Assembly (NCBI GenBank): GCA_024707255.1
Contig: JANQAC010000001.1
Span: forward strand, 1,674,001-1,738,000
From: Asticcacaulis sp.
GTDB lineage: Bacteria; Pseudomonadota; Alphaproteobacteria; Caulobacterales; Caulobacteraceae
Reading direction: 5' to 3'
Length of the DNA stretch: 64,000 nucleotides
A program made the position numbers and the translations under genes. A model generated the notes under the pieces. It had not been told where the DNA came from and did not search any database. It saw only the letters and a program-made list of their open reading frames with translations. Shown here piece after piece: positions 34,715 to 42,483 of this stretch (position 1 is the stretch's first letter; every line of letters begins with the position of its first letter).

Positions 34715-36220
34715 TCAGAGCGTAACCCCATTTTTCCAGATGGCGATTTCGCGCTCATCGTTTGTTTCATTGCAGGCCGGCTGGCCCGAAGCGGTTTTGA
34801 TGATCAGGTCCATCAGGTCATCGGCCGTCTGTTCCAGCGTGCGCCCTTCCAGCACCTGGCCGGCATTGAAATCGATCCAGCCGGGCTTGCGCGCCGCCAG
34901 GGCCGAATTGGAGGCAATCTTGAGTGTGGGGGCCGGAAAACCGAGCGGCGTGCCGCGGCCAGTGGTGAAAAGGACGATTACCGCGCCGGCGGCCGTCAGG
35001 GCTGTGGAGGAGACCGCGTCATTGCCGGGCGCTTCCAGCAGGGAAAGTCCCGGTTCGTGGGCGCGCTCGCCGTAGCGCATGACGGCATTGAGCGGGCTGT
35101 GGCCGCCCTTCTGCACAGCGCCAAGCGATTTTTCCTCCAGGGTGGTTATGCCGCCGGCCTTGTTGCCCGGCGACGGGTTTTCAAACACCGGCTGCTTGTG
35201 CGCGATGAAGTAGTTCTTGAAGTCGTTGACCACATCGACGACCTGGTGAAAGACCTTTTCGTCCCTGGCGCGGTTCATCAGGCCGCGTTCGGCGCCAAAG
35301 ACTTCGGGTATCTCGGTCATGATCGCCTTGCCGCCGGCAAAGGCCACGCGGTCGGCGATCAGTCCGACCAGCGGATTGGCGGTCAGGCCGGAAAAGGCAT
35401 CCGATCCGCCGCACTTGACGCCGATGGCCAGATCGCGGACCGAACAGGGTTCGCGCCGGTCCTTTTCGACCACGGCCACCAGTTCTTCCAGCGCTTCCAG
35501 TCCAGCGTCCTGCTCGTCCTCGACCATCTGGGCCGCGAAATATTTCAGGCGATCGGCCGGGCGGTCTATTTCCTTGATCAAGGCTGAAATCTGGTTGTTT
35601 TCACAGCCGAGACCGACGATCAGCACGCCGCCGGCATTGGGGTGCATGGCCAGTGACGCCAGCAGCTTACGGGTATGATCGAGATCGTCGCCCAGTTGCG
35701 AACAGCCGAGCGGATGGGTCAGGGCATGAATGCCATCGACGCGGCCCTTGAAACGCTCCGAAGCGATTCGCGCCAGCTTTTCCGAGGTCTTGGCCACGCA
35801 GCCGACCGTGCACAATATCCATATTTCATTGCGAATTCCGACCTGGCTATCCGTGCGGCGGTAGCCCTCGAAAGTGGCTTCCGTCAGGGCCGGTGGCATT
35901 GTAACGGGCGTCGGCTGGTAGCTGTAAGCCTCAAGTCCGCTTAAAGCCGTCACCAGGTTGTGGGCATGAACATGCTCACCGGCGGCGATATCCTGCGAGA
36001 CGCGGCCGATGCTGAAGCCGAGCTTGATGACCTCGTCGCCGGCCTGGATATCCTTCAGCGCGATCTTGTGGCCCTTCGGCACATCATTGCGCAAAGCAAT
36101 CTCACGCCCGTCGATGGCGATGAGATAACCCGCCGCCAGGTCCTGGAGGGCCACCGCGACGGAATCGCCCGCGCTGACCCGCAGCCAGGGCAGCGATACG
36201 CCTGCCGGATCATCCGCCAT
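34715..36220 (-). CDS. uxaA: Altronate dehydratase
   Basis: This 501-residue protein has the N-terminal SAF-like domain (residues 10-90, with NDVPKGHKIALKDIQAGDEV) and the C-terminal altronate/galactarate dehydratase domain, with GYRRTDSQVGIRNEIWILCTVGC, LTHPLGCSQLG, GVKCGGSDAFSGLTANP and the PVFENPSPGNKAGGITTLEEKS region. It dehydrates altronate to 2-keto-3-deoxygluconate, the substrate of KdgK encoded downstream in this block. It is the first gene of the leftward operon, behind a palindromic operator shared with the divergent LacI-type gene. Confidence 0.93.
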   Translation of the reverse strand: MADDPAGVSLPWLRVSAGDSVAVALQDLAAGYLIAIDGREIALRNDVPKGHKIALKDIQAGDEVIKLGFSIGRVSQDIAAGEHVHAHNLVTALSGLEAYSYQPTPVTMPPALTEATFEGYRRTDSQVGIRNEIWILCTVGCVAKTSEKLARIASERFKGRVDGIHALTHPLGCSQLGDDLDHTRKLLASLAMHPNAGGVLIVGLGCENNQISALIKEIDRPADRLKYFAAQMVEDEQDAGLEALEELVAVVEKDRREPCSVRDLAIGVKCGGSDAFSGLTANPLVGLIADRVAFAGGKAIMTEIPEVFGAERGLMNRARDEKVFHQVVDVVNDFKNYFIAHKQPVFENPSPGNKAGGITTLEEKSLGAVQKGGHSPLNAVMRYGERAHEPGLSLLEAPGNDAVSSTALTAAGAVIVLFTTGRGTPLGFPAPTLKIASNSALAARKPGWIDFNAGQVLEGRTLEQTADDLMDLIIKTASGQPACNETNDEREIAIWKNGVTL

Positions 36221-36253
36221 ACACTTTAAACTCCAGGATGGGTTTTACAAATA

Positions 36254-36269
36254 ATGATACCGGTGTCAT
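36254..36269. promoter_or_regulatory. Hexuronate-regulon operator, site 1
   Basis: ATGATACCGGTGTCAT is a 16-bp palindrome with one mismatched pair, centred on ACCGGT. It lies between divergent uxaA and the LacI-type regulator gene. Related sequences occur before uxaC (37451) and before the hydratase-kdgK pair (40561). A central CG step and this length are typical of LacI-family operators, so the adjacent regulator is the probable binder. Confidence 0.75.
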
Positions 36270-36376
36270 AAACCGAGCGTGCAATCTTTTCAATCTGGCA
36301 TTTCAAGAAAATAACTGTTCAGCCGCCACGAAGCCCGCTACCCATAGCCCAACAAGACGATCAGGCCCCATACTCC

Positions 36377-37420
36377 ATGTCCGAAGACGCTATCGAGGAA
36401 TTCATCCAGCGCCGCAAGAAGGCGACGATCAATGATGTGGCGCGGCTGGCGCGCGTGTCGAAAAAGACGGTGTCGCGGGTCATCAACAAGTCGCCCAGCG
36501 TGCGGGCCGAAACGCGTGACAGCGTCAATGCCATCATCGAGCGCATCGGTTTCCGGCCCGATCCGCAGGCGCGCGGCCTGGCTTTCCGCCGGTCGTTTCT
36601 GATCGGGCTGATCTACGATAATCCCAATGCGCAATATGTCGTCAATATGCAGATGGGCGCGCTCGATGCCCTGCGCGGCTCCGGCAGCGAACTGGTGGTT
36701 CACCCGTGCGACCGCCACAGCGACCGCTTCATCGAAGATATCCGTGATTTCATAGAGTTGCAGCGCCTGGCGGGCGTGATCATCCTGCCGCCGATTTCCG
36801 AGGATCGCCGCTTGCTGGCCCTGCTGGAGGAACTGGAGGTCGACTATGTTCGGGTGTCTGCCGTGCAGCCGACCACGACGACCGGCGGTTATGCGGTCCT
36901 GTCGAAAGAGCGCATCGGCTGCCGCGCCGCCGGCGAACATCTGGCGCAACTTGGCCACACGCAGATCGGCTTTATCACGGGGCCGGAAGGCTATGTCTCA
37001 GCTATCGAGCGGCGCGCCGGCTTCCGCGAGGGGCTTCAGGCCCACGGGCTGGATATAAACTGGGAACTGGAGGCGCAGGGGGCCTATACCTTTGAGTCCG
37101 GCCATGCCGCCGCCCTGAAAATTCTCGACCGGCCCAACCGCCCGACCGCGATCTTCGCCAGCAATGACGAAATGGCCATCGGTGCCTACAAGGCGGCCTT
37201 TGAACTGGGGCTGCGCATCCCGGCCGATCTCAGCATCTGCGGCTATGACGACAGCCCCATGGCCCTGCGCGTGTCGCCACCGCTGACCACGGTCAACCTG
37301 CCGAGCCGCGACATGGCCCGCGCCGCCGCCGCCACGCTTCTGGCCGATGAAGACGATCGCCGGGACGAAATCATTTTTGAATCCGGCCTGGTTGTGCGGG
37401 AATCGACGGCTCGCCTGTAG
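36377..37420 (+). CDS. LacI-family regulator of hexuronate genes
   Basis: This 347-residue protein has an N-terminal helix-turn-helix ATINDVARLARVSKKTVSRV and a hinge followed by a sugar-binding-type sensor domain with LIGLIYDNPNAQYV, GVIILPPISED, TAIFASNDEMAIGAYKA and DLSICGYDDSPMA. It lies divergent from uxaA-uxuB and upstream of uxaC, in the middle of the catabolic genes. The ACCGGT palindromes at three promoters suggest that it is a local repressor released by a hexuronate or 2-keto-3-deoxygluconate. It plays the role of ExuR/UxuR/KdgR in other bacteria but belongs to a different family. Confidence 0.92.
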   Translation: MSEDAIEEFIQRRKKATINDVARLARVSKKTVSRVINKSPSVRAETRDSVNAIIERIGFRPDPQARGLAFRRSFLIGLIYDNPNAQYVVNMQMGALDALRGSGSELVVHPCDRHSDRFIEDIRDFIELQRLAGVIILPPISEDRRLLALLEELEVDYVRVSAVQPTTTTGGYAVLSKERIGCRAAGEHLAQLGHTQIGFITGPEGYVSAIERRAGFREGLQAHGLDINWELEAQGAYTFESGHAAALKILDRPNRPTAIFASNDEMAIGAYKAAFELGLRIPADLSICGYDDSPMALRVSPPLTTVNLPSRDMARAAAATLLADEDDRRDEIIFESGLVVRESTARL

Positions 37421-37450
37421 GGACGGTGAAAAAGCCTGTTGTCAAACGTA

Positions 37451-37466
37451 ATGACACCGGTTACCT
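37451..37466. promoter_or_regulatory. Hexuronate-regulon operator, site 2
   Basis: ATGACACCGGTTACCT shares ATGACACCGGT with the other two sites; the right half is diverged. It lies 45 bases upstream of the uxaC start at 37511 and just past the regulator stop, where a uxaC promoter would be expected. Confidence 0.6.
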
Positions 37467-37510
37467 ATGGCGGCAAATATCTCACAGGGTCGATCCCCAA
37501 GGTCAATAAC

Positions 37511-38923
37511 ATGTCCAAACCGCTTTTCCTTCACGCCGACCGCCTGTTTTCCAGCGATCCGGCCCAGCGCGCCATTGCGCGTGATCTCTATGCCAGCGTG
37601 AAGGCCCTGCCGATCCTGTCGCCGCACGGCCATACCGATCCGTCCTGGTTTGCCGACAACCAGCCCTTCGAGAACGCCACCGAACTTTTCCTGGCGCCGG
37701 ACCACTACATCTACCGGATGCTCTACAGCCAGGGCATCGACATGGATTCGGTCGGCGTCGGCTCGAAGGCCGGTCCTTCCGGTGCCGATGCCCGCGCCGC
37801 CTGGCGCATCTATGCCGCCAACCAGCACCTCTTCCGCGGTACACCGTCCTCCATGTGGATGTCGCATGTCTTCGGCGAAATCATGGGCTTCGAGGTGGCG
37901 CTCGATGAAAGCACGGCCGACTTTTACTTCGACCGCATCGGCGAACTGCTCGCCTCGGAAGCCTACAGGCCCCGCGCCCTCTTCGATCGCTTCAATATCG
38001 AACTTCTGGCCACAACCGAAGGCCCGACCGATACGCTGGAGCATCACGCCAAGATCAAGGCTTCCGGCTGGAAAGGCCGCGTGATCACCGCCTATCGTCC
38101 CGATCCGGTTATTGATCCGGAGCACGAAGATTTCCACGAGAAGCTGGCCTTGTTCGCCGACCTGACCGGTGAAGATGTCCATAGCTGGAAGGGCTATCTG
38201 GCCGCCCACCGCAAACGCCGCGATGTCTTCACGGCTCACGGCGCCACCTCGACCGATCACGGTCATCCGACGGCGCAGACCGCCAATCTCTCGCATTCCG
38301 ACGCCAAGGATCTGTTCCATCGTGTCTTGAAAAAGCATGTCTCCGCCGAAGACGCCGAACTGTTCCGCGCCCAGATGCTGACCGAGATGGCGCGCATGTC
38401 GCTCGATGACGGCCTGACCATGCAGATCCACCCTGGCGCCTACCGCAATCACAATGCCAAGGTGTTCGACAGGTATGGCCGTGACAAGGGCGCGGATATC
38501 CCGATGCCGACGGGTTATGTCCATGCGCTCAAGCCGCTGCTCGATGCGTTCGGCAATGAAAAGAACCTGACGATCATCCTGTTCACGCTCGATGAGACCA
38601 ACTACGCCCGCGAACTGGCGCCGCTGGCCGGTCATTATCCGGTGCTCAAGCTTGGTCCCTCCTGGTGGTTCCACGATTCACCGGAAGGCATGATGCGCTT
38701 CCGCGAGCAGGTGACCGAGACAGCGGGCTTCTACAATACGGTCGGATTCAATGACGACACCCGTGCCTTCCTGTCGATTCCGGCGCGTCATGACGTCGCC
38801 CGGCGCATTGATTCCGCCTTCCTGGCGCGCCTGGTGGCCGAGCATCGCTTGGCCATAGAGGACGCCGCCCAGGTTATCCAGGACCTGACTTATAACCTGC
38901 CGAAAGCGGCCTATAAGCTGTAA
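37511..38923 (+). CDS. uxaC: Glucuronate (hexuronate) isomerase
   Basis: The ATG at 37511 (MSKPLFLHADRLF) gives 470 residues, the family norm; upstream in-frame codons would run over the operator. Metal-site and family motifs include LPILSPHGHTDPSWFADN, ELLATTEGPTDTLEHH, MQIHPGAYRNHN and VLKLGPSWWFHDSPEGMMRFREQ. The enzyme interconverts glucuronate with fructuronate and galacturonate with tagaturonate in the cytoplasm. It follows the LacI-type regulator and supplies the substrate for the reductase encoded on the other strand. Confidence 0.95.
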   Translation: MSKPLFLHADRLFSSDPAQRAIARDLYASVKALPILSPHGHTDPSWFADNQPFENATELFLAPDHYIYRMLYSQGIDMDSVGVGSKAGPSGADARAAWRIYAANQHLFRGTPSSMWMSHVFGEIMGFEVALDESTADFYFDRIGELLASEAYRPRALFDRFNIELLATTEGPTDTLEHHAKIKASGWKGRVITAYRPDPVIDPEHEDFHEKLALFADLTGEDVHSWKGYLAAHRKRRDVFTAHGATSTDHGHPTAQTANLSHSDAKDLFHRVLKKHVSAEDAELFRAQMLTEMARMSLDDGLTMQIHPGAYRNHNAKVFDRYGRDKGADIPMPTGYVHALKPLLDAFGNEKNLTIILFTLDETNYARELAPLAGHYPVLKLGPSWWFHDSPEGMMRFREQVTETAGFYNTVGFNDDTRAFLSIPARHDVARRIDSAFLARLVAEHRLAIEDAAQVIQDLTYNLPKAAYKL

Positions 38924-38934
38924 AAATCTCCTCC

Positions 38935-39030
38935 CCATGACAATGGGGAGGGGGACCACGAAGTGGTGGAGGGGCGCCCCTCCGTCAGCGCTGCGCGCTG
39001 CCACCTCCCCAGCTATGCTAGGGAGGATAA
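38935..39030. repeat. Dispersed GGGGAGGGGGACC repeat, copy 1
   Basis: Between convergent uxaC and the sigma-factor gene lies GGGGAGGGGGACC, a small stem CCACGAAGTGG, then GGAGGGGCGCCCCTCC and a second arm CCACCTCCCC. The same architecture recurs at 39941-39996 in reverse orientation and at 60580-60690. It is a palindromic intergenic repeat of a type common in Caulobacterales genomes. It may also serve as the terminator for the two converging genes. Confidence 0.7.
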
Positions 39031-39031
39031 A

Positions 39032-39913
39032 TCAGTTCAGTCTCGTCAACTTGTCCGGATTGCGCTGAAACCAGACAGCGGTGATCCGGTCGTCACTCAC
39101 TTCCACGCTCAGCACATCGGTGTAATCATCGGTGTGGGTGGTCAGCAATGACAACACGCCATTGACGCGTTCATAGCGCAGGGCCGCGGTCGTATGGTTG
39201 CGGAACTTCTGGTAGATGCCGGCCATGAAGGCGCCGACCCGGCGCTTGCCATCGAGAATATTGATCGCCGCCGATATCTTGCCGCCGCCGTCGCTGTAGA
39301 GCTTCACGTCATCGGCCAGCAGGGCTTCAAGCGCCGCCATGTCGCCCTTCTGCGAAGCGACCACGAAGGCTTCGAGATAGCGTCGTTCGTCATCGGGCGT
39401 CACCTTGAAACGCGGCCGGCTTGCCCGGACATGCTGGCGGGCGCGGGCGGCCAGTTGCCGGCAACTGCCTTCGGAGCGTTCCAGCGTTTTGGCAATTTCG
39501 TCATAGCCGATATCGAAGATATCATGCAGCAGGAAGCTGGCGCGCTCCAGAGGCGTCAGGCGCTCCAGGGCATAAAGCAGGCCGATGGACAGATCATCGG
39601 CCAGGTCTGTGGCGGCCGCCGGCGAGCCGGTGAAATCGCTGACATCGTGCAGCGGTTCCGGCAGCCATGGTCCGACATAGTCGATGCGCTTTTTGTGCGC
39701 CGATTTCAGGATATCGAGGCATAGGCGCGTCACGATCCGGGTCAGGAAGGCGCGTTTGTTTTCGATGGTCTCAGGTGCGGTTTCGCGCACACGCAGGAAA
39801 GCGTCCTGCACCGCGTCTTCGGCCTCGCTGACCATGCCCAGCATCCGGTAGGCGACGCCCTGCAAATAGCGGCGTTCGTCTTCAAACCACTGGATATCGG
39901 ATTGAGGGATCAT
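39032..39913 (-). CDS. ECF41-group RNA polymerase sigma factor (SigJ-like)
   Basis: This 293-residue protein has sigma region 2 (YRMLGMVSEAEDAVQDAFLR) and region 4 (LTPLERASFLLHDIFDIGYDEIAKTLERSEGSCRQLAARAR). A SnoaL-like C-terminal extension of about 115 residues ends in the group-specific NPDKL motif. WLPEPL in the linker is the second ECF41 hallmark. ECF41 factors lack a classical anti-sigma factor; the fused C-terminal domain controls activity. The partner gene lies upstream on the same strand, as usual for the group, and a matching promoter precedes that partner. Confidence 0.95.
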   Translation of the reverse strand: MIPQSDIQWFEDERRYLQGVAYRMLGMVSEAEDAVQDAFLRVRETAPETIENKRAFLTRIVTRLCLDILKSAHKKRIDYVGPWLPEPLHDVSDFTGSPAAATDLADDLSIGLLYALERLTPLERASFLLHDIFDIGYDEIAKTLERSEGSCRQLAARARQHVRASRPRFKVTPDDERRYLEAFVVASQKGDMAALEALLADDVKLYSDGGGKISAAINILDGKRRVGAFMAGIYQKFRNHTTAALRYERVNGVLSLLTTHTDDYTDVLSVEVSDDRITAVWFQRNPDKLTRLN

Positions 39914-39940
39914 GATGACAATCTACAGAAAAGTAAGACA

Positions 39941-39996
39941 CCCCACCACCGCGTAAACGCGGCGGTCCCCCTCCCCACCAAAGGTGGGGAGGTACA
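39941..39996. repeat. Dispersed GGGGAGGGGGACC repeat, copy 2 (inverted)
   Basis: On the minus strand this reads GGGGAGGGGGACC followed by the stem CGCCGCGTTTACGCGG and GTGGTGGGG, matching copy 1 in reverse orientation. It sits between the carboxymuconolactone decarboxylase and sigma genes. Together with copy 1 it brackets the sigma-factor gene with inverted copies. Confidence 0.65.
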
Positions 39997-40004
39997 GGTC
40001 AGAT

Positions 40005-40460
40005 TTACGCAGGCTTATCGTTGGCATGGAGGAAACGCATGGAAACAGCGAGGCGGTTCCAGGCGTTGATCATTGCAACCGCCAAAGTCAAATCGGCCAT
40101 TTCCTTGTCGCTGAACTGCGCCTTGACCTCGGCATAGGTCTCGTCCTCGGCGCGATCGACATCGATATGGGTCAGGCTCTCAGCCCATAACAGGGCCGCG
40201 CGTTCCTTCTCGTTGAACATGCGCGACTCTGCCCAGGCGGGCAGCAGGTTCAGGCGGGCAGGGGTGTCGCCGGCCTTCAGCGCTTCTTCATAGTGCATGT
40301 GCAGGCAGAAGGCGCAGCCATTGATCTGCGAGACGCGCAGCTTGACCAGGCTGAGCAGCTTGAGATCAAGCGCGCCATGCAGATAGGTTTCAGTGGCAAT
40401 CAGGCCGTTATAGCCTTCGGCGGCCAAAGCGGCGAGGTTCAGGCGGTTGAAGTGGGTCAT
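40005..40460 (-). CDS. Carboxymuconolactone decarboxylase-family protein (AhpD-like)
   Basis: The ATG at 40460, behind GAAGGAG, gives 151 residues. The redox motif appears in SQINGCAFCLHMH, with CxxC and the following histidine as in AhpD-type enzymes, and the helix ERAALLWAESLTHI is typical. Proteins of this family act as alkylhydroperoxidase-like reductases or decarboxylases. Pairing with an ECF41 sigma factor is a known conserved arrangement, and the ECF41-type promoter directly upstream indicates that this gene is the main target of the neighbouring sigma factor. Confidence 0.92.
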   Translation of the reverse strand: MTHFNRLNLAALAAEGYNGLIATETYLHGALDLKLLSLVKLRVSQINGCAFCLHMHYEEALKAGDTPARLNLLPAWAESRMFNEKERAALLWAESLTHIDVDRAEDETYAEVKAQFSDKEMADLTLAVAMINAWNRLAVSMRFLHANDKPA

Positions 40461-40492
40461 GACAGTCTCCTTCGGTTGGGGTCTGCCAGTAT

Positions 40493-40519
40493 GACGAGCC
40501 AGCCACCTCCGCTGTGACA
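40493..40519 (-). promoter_or_regulatory. ECF41-type promoter
   Basis: On the minus strand, TGTCACA (40513-40519) and CGTC (40493-40496) are separated by 16 bases. This is the published ECF41 consensus as I recall it, TGTCACA-N16-CGTC. It lies about 33 bases upstream of the carboxymuconolactone decarboxylase ATG. The sigma factor encoded downstream would therefore drive this gene and, by read-through, itself. Confidence 0.85.
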
Positions 40520-40560
40520 GGGGGGCAATATTTTGTGCGGCTTTCGTATTTCGATTGAAC

Positions 40561-40576
40561 ATGACACCGGTATCTT
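40561..40576. promoter_or_regulatory. Hexuronate-regulon operator, site 3
   Basis: ATGACACCGGTATCTT shares ATGACACCGGT and a partly symmetric right half with site 1. It lies about 34 bases upstream of the hydratase start at 40610, placing hydratase and kdgK under the same regulator as uxaA and uxaC. Confidence 0.65.
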
Positions 40577-40609
40577 TTAGGTTCGCGGCTCGGAAGGAAG
40601 CCCAATATC

Positions 40610-41446
40610 ATGTCCCATAAGTCCATCGCCGATCGTTTCACGGCCGCCCGGCGCACGGCGACCGCCCTGCCGGATTATCCCGGCGACCTGCCGGCCGGCA
40701 TGGCGGATGCCTATGCCATTCAGGATGCGGCGATCGATCAGTGGCACCAGAAACTGGTCGGCTGGAAAATCGCCCGCATTCATCCCGATTTTCAAGCGCG
40801 ACACGGCGAGCGCATGGCCGGACCGATCTTCGCCAACAGCTTCCGTGAATACCAGGGCGAGCCCCTGACCTATCCGATTTTCACCGACGGTTTCGGTGCG
40901 GTCGAGGCCGAGTTCGTCCTGCGGATCGACCACGATGCCGATCCGGAAAAGACTAGTTATACGGAAGAAGAGGCCCTGCGCTTGTGCGATGGTCTCTATG
41001 CCGGGGTTGAGGTGGCCGGCTCGCCCTTCCCGAAGATCAACGAACTGGGGCCCACGGTTACCGCCTCCGATTTCGGCAACAATTTCGGCGAAATCCTGGG
41101 GCCGCGCCTGCTGGAAATCGATTCCGACACCACACTCGATACGGTGCGGCCCGAGGCTCTGAAAAACTACAGGTCGAAGACCGAGATCGACGGCCAGGTG
41201 GTAGGCGTTGGCGGGTTGTTCGTCATGCCGGGCGGGCCTTTTCAGGCCCTGGCCTGGCTGGCGGGTCACCTGGCCGTCCGCGGCCGTCCGCTGACACGCG
41301 GCCTGCTGATCTCGACCGGCCAGACCACCGGTGTCCATCGCATCCTGCCGGGGCAGACCTCGGTTATTACCTTCAGCGGTGTCGCGGATGTGGTAATAGA
41401 GCTGAAGACGGTGCCGCTTACCGTCGGCGCGCCAGAAATCGCCTAA
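40610..41446 (+). CDS. 2-keto-4-pentenoate hydratase-family protein
   Basis: This 278-residue protein is of the MhpD/fumarylacetoacetase-like fold. Features are GWKIARIHPDFQ, the metal-binding acidic pair in AVEAEFVLRID, LYAGVEVAGSPFPKIN and the C-terminal GQTTGVHRILPGQTSVITF. Known relatives hydrate or decarboxylate oxo-enoates in aromatic breakdown. Here it lies 30 bases before kdgK and behind a hexuronate-type operator, so it probably handles a sugar-acid intermediate, but its reaction is not established. Its closest annotated relatives would be 2-oxo-hept-3-ene-1,7-dioate hydratases. Confidence 0.85.
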   Translation: MSHKSIADRFTAARRTATALPDYPGDLPAGMADAYAIQDAAIDQWHQKLVGWKIARIHPDFQARHGERMAGPIFANSFREYQGEPLTYPIFTDGFGAVEAEFVLRIDHDADPEKTSYTEEEALRLCDGLYAGVEVAGSPFPKINELGPTVTASDFGNNFGEILGPRLLEIDSDTTLDTVRPEALKNYRSKTEIDGQVVGVGGLFVMPGGPFQALAWLAGHLAVRGRPLTRGLLISTGQTTGVHRILPGQTSVITFSGVADVVIELKTVPLTVGAPEIA

Positions 41447-41476
41447 AACCACATCATAAGACACACAGGAAACCCC

Positions 41477-42481
41477 ATGCCATCGACCGCCCCCTTCGTC
41501 TGTTTCGGCGAACTGCTGATCCGCCTGACCGTCACCGGCGGTCATCTGCTGGAAAGCCTGTCGCCGCTGCAACCGGTCGTGGGCGGGGCGGAGGCCAATG
41601 TGGCGGTCGGGCTGGCGCGCCTGGGCCACGAGACGCGCATGGTCAGCGTGGTGGCCGATAATGCCCTGGGCGTGGCGGCGGTCAATGAACTGCGCCGCTG
41701 GGGGGTCGATACCTCTGCTGTGACGAAGGCTCCGCAGCGCATGGGCCTCTATTTCCTGACGCCCGGCGCCATTCATCGCCCGTCGGATATCGTCTATGAC
41801 CGCGCCGGCTCGGCCTTCGCCCTGGCCGATTTCAGCGCGCTCGACTGGCCGAAGTTGTTGAAAGGTGCCGGCTGGCTGCATGTCTCTGGCGTCACGGCGG
41901 CCCTCGGCGAAAACTGCGTGACCGCGGCGCTGACCGCTATGAAGGCGGCGCGCAAGGCCGGTGTAAAGGTGTCGTTCGACTGCAATTACCGCCCTAAGCT
42001 CTGGGCAGAATGGAGCGCCGACGCACCCGCCTACATCGTGCAACTGATGGCAGAGGCTGACCTGATCTTCGGCGGTTACCGCGATATCGAATTGGTCAGC
42101 GGCCATCGCTTCAATGACGAGCGTGCGGCGGCGGACCATGCCTTCGCCGCCTTCCCGCATCTGCAACGCCTGGTCTGCACCCGGCGTGAACAGGTCAATG
42201 TCGACCATAACCGCCTGACGGGCCTGATGTATACACGCGACCATTCGCTGGAAACCGATACGCACAATATCGAGCGCATCATCGACCGCATCGGCGGCGG
42301 GGATGCCTTTGCCGCCGGCGTCATGCACGGGCTTTTGACCGGCGCCGACGATGAAAAGGCGCTCGATTACGGCATTGCCTGCGCCTGCCTGAAACACGCA
42401 CAGCCGGGTGATGCCAGCCTGGCCACGCCGGCCGATCTCGACGCCTTCCTGAGCGACGACGGCTTCGACGTGAAGCGATAG
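41477..42481 (+). CDS. kdgK: 2-dehydro-3-deoxygluconokinase
   Basis: This 334-residue PfkB-family kinase has VVGGAEANVAVGLARLGHET near the N-terminus and the anion-hole/catalytic signature RIGGGDAFAAGVMHGLL near residue 275. FDCNYRPKLW is typical of KDG kinases. It phosphorylates 2-keto-3-deoxygluconate made by altronate dehydratase to KDPG, which enters the Entner-Doudoroff pathway through an aldolase not encoded here. It follows the hydratase gene by 30 bases and ends next to the convergent efflux gene. Confidence 0.93.
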   Translation: MPSTAPFVCFGELLIRLTVTGGHLLESLSPLQPVVGGAEANVAVGLARLGHETRMVSVVADNALGVAAVNELRRWGVDTSAVTKAPQRMGLYFLTPGAIHRPSDIVYDRAGSAFALADFSALDWPKLLKGAGWLHVSGVTAALGENCVTAALTAMKAARKAGVKVSFDCNYRPKLWAEWSADAPAYIVQLMAEADLIFGGYRDIELVSGHRFNDERAAADHAFAAFPHLQRLVCTRREQVNVDHNRLTGLMYTRDHSLETDTHNIERIIDRIGGGDAFAAGVMHGLLTGADDEKALDYGIACACLKHAQPGDASLATPADLDAFLSDDGFDVKR

Positions 42482-42483
42482 AT

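Noticed and set aside
40577..42397. 606-codon open frame opposite the hydratase and kdgK genes
   Set aside because: It spans two real genes and the promoter between them, which is typical of GC-rich antisense frames.
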